Below are positions 33,627-43,700 of a stretch of 64,000 bases of DNA, piece by piece; the stretch's first letter is position 1; every line of letters begins with the position of its first letter. A model generated the notes under the pieces. It was not told where the DNA came from, ran no database searches, and was given only the letters and a program-made list of their open reading frames with translations. The DNA is from Bombardia bombarda (taxonomy: Eukaryota > Ascomycota > Sordariomycetes > Sordariales > Lasiosphaeriaceae): contig JAULSR010000003.1 in NCBI GenBank assembly GCA_030512295.1, forward strand, positions 806,001 to 870,000. Reading direction: 5' to 3'. A program made the translations under genes and the position numbers.

Positions 33627-35015
33627 ATGGGCTCCCCCAAAGCCAAGGGTGGTAGCTCCCCTCTGGAACCTCGGGAACCCACAGCGCCCTCGGTCCAAGT
33701 CCTGCGCCATCTCGAGGCAGCCTACTGGCCTCCGTCGCCCGCCGCCGAGCTGACAACCTCCTCCTCCTACCCTCCCATCTCGTCCATCCCGCGCACCACC
33801 GCCGCACGCCTCTCCCAACCCGACGCCTTCCCCTCCACTGTCCCCTTCCCCAGCGAGCCCGTCCCCGCCGCGACCCTCCTCGCCCAGCATGACGACACCA
33901 ACACCACAACTACGGCCCCCCCTCAGCCCCGCAGCGTCCTCTACCTCGCCTACGGCTCCAACCTCTGCGCCAAGACCTTCCTCGGCCGCCGGGGTATTCG
34001 TCCCATAAGCCAAGTCAACGTCTCAGCACCGACCCTCCAGCTCGTCTTCGACCTCCCCGGCCTGCCCTACCTCGAGCCCTGCTTCGCCAACACGGCCATC
34101 CGCAAGCCCAAGACGCCGCCCAAGCTGCCGCCCAAGATCCCCGACCTGCCCGACCTGCCCGACCTGCCGCCCTATGACCCGTCGCCGTCGCCGCCAGATC
34201 CAGGGCATCCGCCGCCGGGTTACAACAGCGACGAGAATAACAATAACAACAACAAAGAATGGGACGACGGCCTCATCGGCGTCGTCTACGAGGTCACCCC
34301 CGACGACTACGCGCACGTCCTCGCCACCGAGGGCGGCGGCATGAGCTACCAGGACATCCTGGTGCCCTGCCTGCCGCTGCCGGCCAACGTGGGCGTGCCC
34401 GAGCGCCCGCCCCAGGTGCCCGTGCCGTTCCTGGCGCATACACTGTTTGCGCCGCGGCTGCCTGATGTTCCTGGCAAGCCGCCCAGCAAAGATGATGGCG
34501 ACGATGATAAACCGAAGAAACCAACCCTCCCCAACTGGGCCAAGCGCCTGCTCCTGCCCATGCGCCGCCCCGACCCGAACCACGCGCAGCCGTCGGCGCG
34601 GTACTTGGAGCTGATAACGACGGGCGCGGCCGAGCACGATCTTCCATCTGCGTATCAGGAGTATCTGGGGAAGTTGCAGGCGTACACCGTCACGACGTGG
34701 CGGCAGCGGGTCGGGCAGGTGCTGTTTCTGTTGGTCTGGATACCGATGTTTATACCGCTCGCGCTGCTGTCGGGGAGTGGGATCCTGACGGACAAGGAGA
34801 CGGGGAGGCTGCCGGTGTGGTTTGTGGGGCTGATGGCGGTGCTGGGGAATCTGATGTGGGGGAGCTATGATGGGGTTTGGAAGGGGGTGTTTGGGGAGGG
34901 GGAGAGGACCTTGGATGGGGGGGGAGAGGAGGAGGGGGATGGGGAGGATGTGATTGTGGGGATGGGGGAGGGAAAGGGAGGAGGAGAAGCAGGGCTGGGT
35001 CGGTTGCTGGTCTGA
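33627..35015 (+). CDS. Gamma-glutamylcyclotransferase-fold protein with C-terminal membrane segments
   Basis: The GGCT/AIG2 fold includes gamma-glutamylcyclotransferases, which release 5-oxoproline from gamma-glutamyl compounds. The signature LYLAYGSNLCAKTF is near residue 110. The core continues with APTLQLVFDLPGLPYLEPCFANT and GVVYEVTPDDYAHVLATEGGG. The Glu of LATEGGG is in the place of the catalytic acid and is followed by MSYQDI. An unusual proline/Asn-rich insertion (DLPDLPDLPP, NNNNNN) splits the core near residues 180-225. After the core come two hydrophobic segments (VLFLLVWIPMFIPLALLSG, and LPVWFVGLMAVLGNLMWG), so it is probably membrane-anchored. The start is taken at the MGSPKAKGG ATG, not the upstream in-frame ATG. 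The 3' end is uncertain: another frame reads on to GLLAGDW at 35089 and looks more natural than the stop at 35015, so a frame slip or intron in the G-rich tail is possible. Confidence 0.75.
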   Translation: MGSPKAKGGSSPLEPREPTAPSVQVLRHLEAAYWPPSPAAELTTSSSYPPISSIPRTTAARLSQPDAFPSTVPFPSEPVPAATLLAQHDDTNTTTTAPPQPRSVLYLAYGSNLCAKTFLGRRGIRPISQVNVSAPTLQLVFDLPGLPYLEPCFANTAIRKPKTPPKLPPKIPDLPDLPDLPPYDPSPSPPDPGHPPPGYNSDENNNNNNKEWDDGLIGVVYEVTPDDYAHVLATEGGGMSYQDILVPCLPLPANVGVPERPPQVPVPFLAHTLFAPRLPDVPGKPPSKDDGDDDKPKKPTLPNWAKRLLLPMRRPDPNHAQPSARYLELITTGAAEHDLPSAYQEYLGKLQAYTVTTWRQRVGQVLFLLVWIPMFIPLALLSGSGILTDKETGRLPVWFVGLMAVLGNLMWGSYDGVWKGVFGEGERTLDGGGEEEGDGEDVIVGMGEGKGGGEAGLGRLLV

Positions 35016-35689
35016 GTGGGTTGTTGAGGGGGGCAAGGGAGGCGGCGATGGATGAGGAGAAGAGGGGGTTGTTGGCGGGTGATTGGTAGGAGGAAGGGGA
35101 TAACCCGAAGTTGATACATTGGTGGCTCGGATAGAAATACGCATAACAGCATTAGTATTGGCAATTGTATCCATATGTATCAAGACGAACGATATGCTGT
35201 GTCTGGTTGAGGCAGGGTAGTAAATAATAACGCTCACGGTCACAATCACGGAACAACACTCCCAATGGCAATCTCTCAAAAACGTCTGATTAATGTGATG
35301 TATGATTCCGAGTACGTCTACTGCCGACCGGACATAGATGTGTTTGTTGTCGGCCCCGCGTGGGCCGATTACTGCGTACTCCCTTCCCGTCTCTTGTCCT
35401 GCCTTCCCCCGTTCTAGGTATGTATGTTTTTCCTTCCCCTAATGAACAAATACTTCCCAACCCACCCACCAACCAACCGATACCAAAGCCAGCCACCTCT
35501 AACCCCCGAGTAAAAGAGTGATATCAGCGTCTAGGTGTGTATATGTTATCCAGTATCGCCCTGTTGATGTTGTTGTCACCCCCTCTAACCATCCATATAC
35601 CCGTTCCCCAACCCAATAACCCGCGTCTTGTTCCCCCTCTCCACCTCCCTCCTCATCCTCTTCACACCCTGGTAGCAGTAGTAGCAGCC
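35016..35689. other. Convergent 3' region of the GGCT-fold gene and GPD1
   Basis: Two genes end toward each other here. No coding signal beyond the possible 35089 extension of the GGCT-fold gene. Confidence 0.5.
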
Positions 35690-36930
35690 CTACTTCCTAA
35701 ACAGCTTTGGGATATCCTCCACCTTGACCTTCTGATCCAGGATCCCGTCCACCGCCATAAACAGCGGATACTGCTCCTCGACGCCCTTGGCCCTCAGGAA
35801 ACTCGCCACCTCGCGCGTCGTCGAGATGCCCTGCAGCTTCTGCCCGTTGAGCTCGGTGCGCTCAATCTCCTGCACGCTGACGCCGCGCTCGACCGCCATC
35901 TTGCTGTAGCGCCAGTTGCGGGCGCTCGTGCAGCTGACGATCATGTCGCCCCAGCCGGCGCTCTCCTCCCAGAGCGTCTTGGGGTCGATGGCGTCGGGGA
36001 AGAAGGCGCGCGCAAAGGCGATGATCTCGAGCATGCCGCGGCGCATGACGGCGGTCTTGGCGGTCTGGTTCCAGCCGTTGCCCTCGACGAAGCCGCAGGC
36101 GAGGGCGACGATGTTCTTGAGGGCGCCGCCGAGGGAGACGCCGACGACGTCCGAGACCATGGAGACGGTGAAGTAGGGGCGCGAGAAGAGGGACGAGATG
36201 GTGGTGTGGTCGAGGGGGACGTAGGTTTGGGGGACGGGGACGAGGGTGGTTTTGGAAGGGGGGGTTTTGGCGGTGCCATTTGTGGCGGGGGAAGAAGTGC
36301 CGTTGGTGGTGGTGGTGGTGGTGGTGGTGGTGGTGGTGGTGGCGGTCTGGACATCGCCCTCGGGAACGTTGTAGGCGATGGTGGTCTCGCACCACTCCTC
36401 GTTGGCAATCTCGCTGGCAATATTTGCGCCGCTGAGGGCGCCGCAGTAGATGCCCAGGGTCTCGCCAATGTACTCGCAGATGAGCTCGATCTTGTCGTCG
36501 GTGACGGTGACGCCCTTGATGCAGCTAATGCCGCGGGCGTAGGGCAGCACGTGGCCCTGCAGCTGCTTGCAGATGTTGCTGATGAACTCGTGCGGGAAGT
36601 TGAAGATGATGATGGACGCGTCCTTGACCGTGTCCTGCAGCGACGGGTTCGCGATCACGTTGGGAGGCAGGGTGATGCCGCCGAGATACTTGACGTTCTC
36701 GTGGCGCGTGTTGATGACCTCGGTCAGCTTGTGCTTCTGGCCGTCCAGCTCGACCTGCTCCTCGTACACCCACATCTGCACGTCCCGCTCAAAGAGCTCG
36801 GGGTGCTCGCCCGTGTTCTCCGCCACCAGCTTGGCCACCGTGGTGCCCCAATTGCCCGAGCCGATGACGCAGACCTTGTGCTTGCGCGCCGAAGAGGTCG
36901 AGCCCGGCTGCTGCCCGAGGGAACTGTCAT
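35690..36930 (-). CDS. GPD1: Glycerol-3-phosphate dehydrogenase (NAD+)
   Basis: Reduces dihydroxyacetone phosphate to glycerol-3-phosphate with NADH, feeding glycerol (osmolyte) and lipid synthesis; cytosolic. The Rossmann motif VIGSGNWGTTVAKLVAEN opens the protein. IFNFPHEF, the Lys motif GISCIKGV, LSGANIASEIANEEW, GVSLGGALKNIVALACGF and the C-terminal helix domain follow. Two oddities. First, the open frame has no ATG: the only nearby ATG (36928-36930) is one base out of frame with SSLGQQPGSTSSARKHKVCVIG, and the correct frame hits TAA at 36932-36934. One missing base after ATGAC would restore a normal N-terminus; a 5' intron ending TGACAG is the alternative. Second, about 35 extra residues with 12 consecutive Thr (GGT/GTG-type repeat, about 36,300-36,345) interrupt the domain after NVPEGD. 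Otherwise all family blocks are intact. Confidence 0.88.
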
Positions 36931-39900
36931 TTTAAAGGAGGGGGTGGGTGGTGGTGGTGGTTTGCTGCGGGACGAGTGCTGGGAGCCGTGGACGATGTTA
37001 ACGGCCTGGGCGAGGTCGACGTAGAGGAGCGTCTTTTTTCGGGCAGAGAGGGGCCTCGCTGGTGGGTATGTTGGTATTGGTGGTGGTGGTGGTGTTGGTA
37101 GTGGTGGTGTTCGTGGTAGATGTTGGGACGATGAGAAGTTCCGAGAGGACAAGCAGGAGCAGGGTTTATGCGAGTATGGTCGGCTCTGCGATGGTCTTGT
37201 CCGGGCCTGGTGCGAAAGTGACAAGTGGATCTGATTATGGGTCTGAGCTTGAGGGGTCTGAGGGGTCTTTTGGTGAGAGCGGCGTGGTGGTAGGCGGTCA
37301 GGTCGAGGAGAAGATGGAGTCGAACCAAATAAAATTCGTGCTAGGCTGGCGGCGGCGGCGGTGCCAGGCGTCTTATAAAAATAAGGGACTTTTTGTAGGG
37401 TCATTGGAGCAGCGAAATAAGCAGAGAGGCAAACAGGGGGTCGGGTTCCAATACTCATACAAACATACAAATAAATCAGTCTGGTATGTGCTGCACCTAG
37501 TATCGGGCTAGGTAATTGTTTGTGGTAAGGTCTTGTGCACCATTCCATGCCCTCCCCCCTTTGTTCAATCGCGAAAACAGCGGTCCTTGGCTTGCTAGTT
37601 GCCACAGCTCTTGACCCCGTGTGCTGGGTAATGACGCAGACAGGCAACGACAACCGGCAGAATATCCCACCGCCTGCCAATTACAGGGTGTGATGCATCA
37701 GTAAAATTAATTTTGCTTCCCTCCTTTCTTGGGCTGTCAGCCAACGAGTTGTCTTGGCAAGCTCGCAAGCTTGTGACAGGGCCACTCTTGTCGGCTCAGT
37801 GGTCCCTGGACCCGCGACTGCTGACTGTTTGCCCTGCCACGCCTCGGCCGCCTCCCTCTCTCTGTCTTCGCTTTTGCCCGCTCGCCGAGGTTACATGCTC
37901 ACTTTCCCTTCTTTCCCTCCATTTAATTCGCACGGGCCGGCCTGGATCGGAAAGTGCTTCTCGAAATATCTACAACTATCCACAACGATGGGAGACGTAG
38001 CAGGAAAAATAGCCAGTATCAGCCAAGATAAGGCATCAAAAGATAAGCATCAGGCCTAGGCGTCGCAAGACCACACTACTTTGTCTGTCTCCTCGGCACC
38101 TTCTCCAAACTATGGCATCATTCGTGATCTGAGATGCGCCGAGCCTCGGTCACTGCTGCCGACCCAAGATCAACCCGCATGTCGAGATGATCAACCTTAC
38201 CTTACTGCCAGGGCCGGTCCGCTTTCACCTGCTGGACCCTCAGAGCGGGCCGCTGGGGCTTCCATTATTTCAATGCGATGCTCGGTATGTACTATTCCAC
38301 ACTACACGATAAAGCAGCCGGAGTCTGAGGTCAAGCTGCATGACCATGGACACTCTGTTAGCATGATCTGCACTCTTTCCCGTGTCTTTTCTCTCGGATG
38401 CTCCCCGAATAATGGGTTAATGTTAACCGTCCATGGCACATGTACCCGATTCTTAGGGTTATGTATTGCGCAACACGGGCATGCCCTCAGTTGAGAAGCT
38501 ACCCCTCCAAGCCCTCCAATTTCCTCATTGGGGCCTGGTGGAGACCACTATTTTTGGGCATCTAAAACACCATTGCGGTGTCCAAAACCTTTCTTTCCCC
38601 CAAGCCTCTGTATCGCCAATCCTCCAACCAGGATGTACATAAGGTACCTTGTTTTCTTAAAGACACAGAGGCAGCTATTTCCGAGTGTCGAGTTACCTTT
38701 CCCTGACTGAGGTTCCAAAATTCCGAGATGACACTCCCACGTGCTCATCTCATTCTCAGCAACCCAATGAGGGGCGCCACGCCCACGTATGCTCGTTCTG
38801 TGCGTGCGAAGAGAGATCGTGGGTTGAAGCTTGAACTGGGTGCTTTTTCATATTCAATCGCCGCGCACAAATAAGGCTGAATCCATTAGCCTCAGAGTAG
38901 CCACCATAGGTAGGAGGCAATTGGCGACCCGTCTCGTATTCGCGGTCGCCTTCCGATCCAAGGCGTCCTGAGGCTCATGAGCGCATACCTCATACCTAGC
39001 CAGAATTGCTTTTTGGGGTGCCACCAACTTTAGCCTCGTGACAAGACACCTCCGGATGTCAGACACGGCAGAGACCATCAACACGCTCATCGAGATTTCT
39101 CCAGAGACAATGCATCAATCACCAGGGAAGAACACGGCGGTGAACTGCCTTGGAATAGACAAAATGAGCTCCCACGATGCATATCTGACGCTCAGGAACA
39201 GCGGTGAATCGCGGCTGCAAAGCGAAAAGAGAGCTACTACCCTGAAGCAATCCCTGGAGGAGTCCATTTCTCCAAAAAAAACTCGGCTTGCCCACTCCAA
39301 CCAGGTTCAGTTCTTTGACGTCATGCAACATGAATGTCATGCACTAAGCTGCGGGGCATCACTCAGAGCAAGCAAGGTCCAGACCAGTCCAAAGCCACTG
39401 ATCGCCGTCCTTGATAATGACTTGTTACAGACAATACCTGACATTTACCATGGGCAATACGACTTACCGAATAGAACTCAAAGCTCTTGTTTCAGGTAGA
39501 ACAACAAGCACGTCTCTCTTCTCTGGTCAACGCCTCGAGGTCGGGAAAACTGACAGCTGTCGAGATCTGGAGCCAACGGTATCGGGGCCAAGACACTTGG
39601 CACAAAGAAACCGATATCGTCATCATTCGTCCGAGAGCCCCAGAAGTGACTGGGGGGGAAGGAGCACTGGCCCCTCGCTATCGGATTGTGCCACTCTTTC
39701 CATCTCGTTGGGCTCACCCGGCATCGGCAGTGAAGCCGCATTAACTGGTCTCTCAGGTACTGTAAGTTTGTAACGACCTGTTTGAAACCAACAAGACGGC
39801 CCGCGATCCTCGAAACGGGACACTTGCAGTCTTTGCTTCCATACCGAGCGCGGCAGTGCAAGAGAGGTAATGAGGACAAACAAGGCAATCAGACAGGGCA

Positions 39901-40756
39901 TGTTCACTCGACTCTTGTAGGAAACCGGGCACCAAACCGCGCCATAGCAGTCAGCCCATGTCAGCCCGCGGTGCAGGCCGTTGCAAGCAGACGACAGGGT
40001 CGCCTTCCTTCTCTTTCTAATTTCTTTTCTGGGGGACGACATCGTCAGACTGCGTCTCTCTCTGCCAGGTTCCCATGTTCCTTCTTAAGTCTCTTCCCAG
40101 CACCTGTCCACCTGTCCACCTGCCCACCTCACCCACCCCGGTTCCCGTCCTGCATCTCCACGCTGCATGTCATGAACTGAAGCTGCAACCTCGATCCATC
40201 ACCTTCAACAGTCGATATTCTACTGGACCAAGCGCTCTCACCTGCTCAAATCCACCAACCCACAGCCAATCGCGCCCTGCATCTCGTCGACAGTAACCTG
40301 TTCCTGCTGACCCCGTACTGTACAGTACCAGCAAGTACCCTACAGTCCACACCACTTTCCCGCTACCTGCCCTGCTGCCTTAGCTCGACTATTAAGCGTG
40401 TCCGGTCGGCCCTTGATCTCAAGACTTCCTTGAACAAACATCGTCATTCGCCCATATCCTCCTCCCTCCTAGCCAAATGTCCTCAAGAATTCTCCGCTCC
40501 CTTTGCCTTTGCTTTTGTCTTGTATGGTGCCTAGCCGATTAATCGGCACTGCTGCTCTCTCTCGCTCCTTCCCTCTCAACCCTCCTCAGCCAATCCCTCC
40601 GCATTAACGCGGGGTAGTTCTCCAGCTCTTCTGCCCGACCAAAGCTACCTTAAGGTGGCCAAGCTTCCCGAGCTCCCCCAAGCTCCCCTAAGCACTCTTT
40701 AGCCTACTCACTTTCTGCTTTTTTTCTTTCCGTCCTTTTTTTCCTCCTCTGGCACA
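36931..40756. other. Divergent intergenic region between GPD1 and GDB1
   Basis: 3.8 kb. The left part is the GPD1 leader with GTG/GGT repeats and a TATA-like TTTTTATAAG (minus strand) near 37,375. An ORF of 153 codons at 39038-39499 and a 23-codon ORF at 37988-38059 show no family. The right 500 bp is a CT-rich promoter and leader of GDB1. Confidence 0.5.
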
Positions 40757-43700
40757 ATGGTTCCGAAAACTATGGTTTCTTCCGAAGTCTATTTGCTGCC
40801 TCTCAACGATGATGGCTCCCCTCAGGTCCCTGGGGAGTACATCTACATCGCGCCCAAGACCAGAGACCCCTTCACTGTCCGGTTTACCATTGAGGGCACC
40901 TCAAGCATCTGTCGCGATGGCAGCTTGTGGGTCAACATCCCCGAGGAGGGGTACGAATTTCGGCGTGACAAGTTTCGCGAGTTCAAGTAAGCACCGTTGT
41001 GCAAATGAATTGAACCCCTCACAAAGCCGTCAAGTATGGTCCCATTCTAACAAAGTGTTCTCCACCAGGCTTAAGCCCGACTTCAACAAGACCATAGAGA
41101 TCTCGGTGCCCATTCACGAAGCGGGCGCATACGCCTTCTACACGACATATGCTGAGCTACCACCTTTGTCAGACACACTGAGCCTGCGGGCCAGGAGCGT
41201 TTCGGCTGGCTCCTCCAAGAAAGTCACAACAGCCTCCACGAAAAAGACGCCCCTGTACTACATTGATGTCGCGCCACGCCTGGCCCTTGAAGGGAGGGCC
41301 CTCCCCTTACAGGCCTTGTCCGTCTGTACCGTCATCTCCAAGTTCATGGGTCAGTTCCCCGTGGACTGGGAGCGCCATTTGAAAGGCATTAGTGACCGCG
41401 GCTACAACATGGTGCATTTCACGCCCCTCCAGGTTCGGGGCGCCAGCAACTCGCCCTACAGCCTCTACGACCAACTGGGCTGGGATCCTGAATCCTTTCC
41501 TAGAGGCGAGCACGACATCCAGAGACTGACGCGCCACCTCGAGAAGAAATGGGGCATGCTGGCCATGACTGACATTGTTCTCAACCACACGGCGCACAAC
41601 AGCGCCTGGCTCCAGGAGCACCCCGAAGCCGGCTACAACTTAACGACTGCACCTTGGCTTGAGTCGGCTTATGTGCTCGACACCAAGCTGCTTGAGCTGG
41701 GTAACAACCTGGAGAAGCTAGGACTCCCGATCGATCTCAAGTCGGTCGACGACCTTGTTAAGATCATGGACGCCATTAAGCATCACGTCATTGCTGAGCT
41801 CAGGCTTTGGGAATATTACGCAATCAACGTTGATCGTGACGCCGATGCAGCTGTCGCGGCCTGGGTCGCCGGCGAGGCCAAGTCCATCCCACTTGGCCCC
41901 GGGGTATCGACGGTCTGCGATCCTCCACCACCGAGGAGCAGGCGAAGGTCCTAATTCAGCACGGCCTACAGGGGATGGACCGAATGGGGGGGCGATTCAG
42001 GCGGTGCGTGGACCCTGCTGTTGCCGCCACCCTTCTCTCCGCCCTGCTGGGGCGTTACGGTGCCGATGAGGGCGATGATGAGGGCGACAGGAACGAGGAC
42101 AGCGCCGATCCAACTGCGGCGCGCCAGAAGATCGTGCAGCTGCTCGACATTGTCAACGTGCCCTTCTACAAGGAGTACGACGTCGAGGTGGCTGACACGC
42201 TGCAGCAGCTCTTCAACCGCATCAAGTACGTGCGCCTCGACGACAACGGCCCCAAGCTGGGCCCCATCAACTGGGAAAACCCGCTCATCGAGACGTATTT
42301 CACTCGCCTGCCTCTGAATAAGACCACGGAGAAGCACCGCAAGGAGGACCTCGTCCTGGTCAACAATGGCTGGGTGTGGGGAGGCAATGCCATGGTCGAT
42401 CACGCTGGCCCCGACTCGCGCGTGTACCTACGTCGCGAGGTCATTGTTTGGGGAGACTGCACTAAGCTGCGGTACGGAAAGGTGCCTGAGGACAGCCCGT
42501 GGTTGTGGAAGCACATGACCCAGTATGCCAAGTTGCTTGCCAAGTATTTCCACGGATTCAGGATCGACAACTGTCACTCTACTCCCCTACCTGTGGCAGA
42601 GCACATGTTGGATGCGGCACGTCGTGTGCGGCCTGATCTCTACGTGGTCGCGGAGCTTTTCACTGGCGACGAAAAGGTCGACTATGTCTTTGTTCGCCGG
42701 CTGGGAATATCTGCACTCATCCGCGAGGCCATGCAAGCGTGGAGCACAGGCGAACTGTCTCGACTCATCCACAAGCACGGCGGTCGTCCCATAGGAAGTT
42801 TCGAGCTGGACGAGATATCTCGCGCGGACACTACAAACACGCCCGCCAACACGTCTTCCCCTAACTCACCTATTCCTACAACTCCTATCGGGAACCCCAA
42901 CCCCTTCTCCTCCACCAAGGAGACTTCTGTCGCTGACACCAACGGCAAGAACAATGTCAAGAACGATGACAAAATCGATGCCAAGGGCGCAACCGCCACA
43001 TCCGCCCCAGCCGAACAAGAGCAAATCCTGACGCGTGAAATCATCCGCCGCATCAAACCCGTCCCCGTACAAGCCCTCTTTATGGACTGCACCCACGACA
43101 ACGAGGTCCCTCACCAAAAGCGCGACGCACGCGACACCTTGCCCAACGCGGCGCTCGTCGCCATGTGCGGCACCGCCATCGGCTCCGTCATGGGCTACGA
43201 CGAGATCTACCCGCGCCTGATTGAGCTCGTATCGGAAACGCGCGAGTACTACTCTGAGTCCTCTAATCGTATCGTCGAGGTTGGCGCCGGCCGCGGCGGT
43301 ATTGCCGGCGTCAAGAAGCTGCTCAACCAGATTCACACCATCATGGGTATGGACGGGTACACCGAGACGCATGTGCACCACGAGGACCAGTATATCACGG
43401 TCCACAGAGTGCACCCCGGTAGCAGGAAGGGATACTTTCTCGTGGCGCACACAGCGTTCCCCGGGTACGGGAACGGGAATGGGGGCGCGATGGGGTTGAT
43501 TCGGCTGAAGGGGACTAGGGTGCGGCATTTGGGGAGCTGGAGGCTCGAGGTGGATGATAGTGCCGAGAGGGTGGCGGAGGCGTTGGCGGATAAGAAGTTC
43601 CTTGTGGGGCTTCCCGCCAGGACGGAGGAGCTGGTTGGGGTGAAGGTGACGGTTGAGGGGGACGAGACACAGATCACGGTACGGGAGAAGTTCCCCCCTG

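Noticed and set aside
34023..35279. 418-codon minus-strand ORF
   Set aside because: Antisense of the GGCT-fold gene. The plus-strand frame carries the YGSN signature and membrane helices; this one shows only composition-driven Arg/Val/Pro runs.
35537..37024. 495-codon ORF on the plus strand opposite GPD1
   Set aside because: It is the antisense of the GPD1 coding sequence. Long open antisense frames are expected in GC-rich fungal exons, and its glycine runs mirror the Thr repeat.
39038..39499. 153-codon ORF between GPD1 and GDB1
   Set aside because: No domain, no codon bias and no credible promoter or splice context.
41904..41971. Possible 68-nt intron in GDB1
   Set aside because: It restores the frame, but it removes a coding-like stretch before GMDRMGG. 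I prefer a one-base loss in CCCCGGGG and leave both options open.
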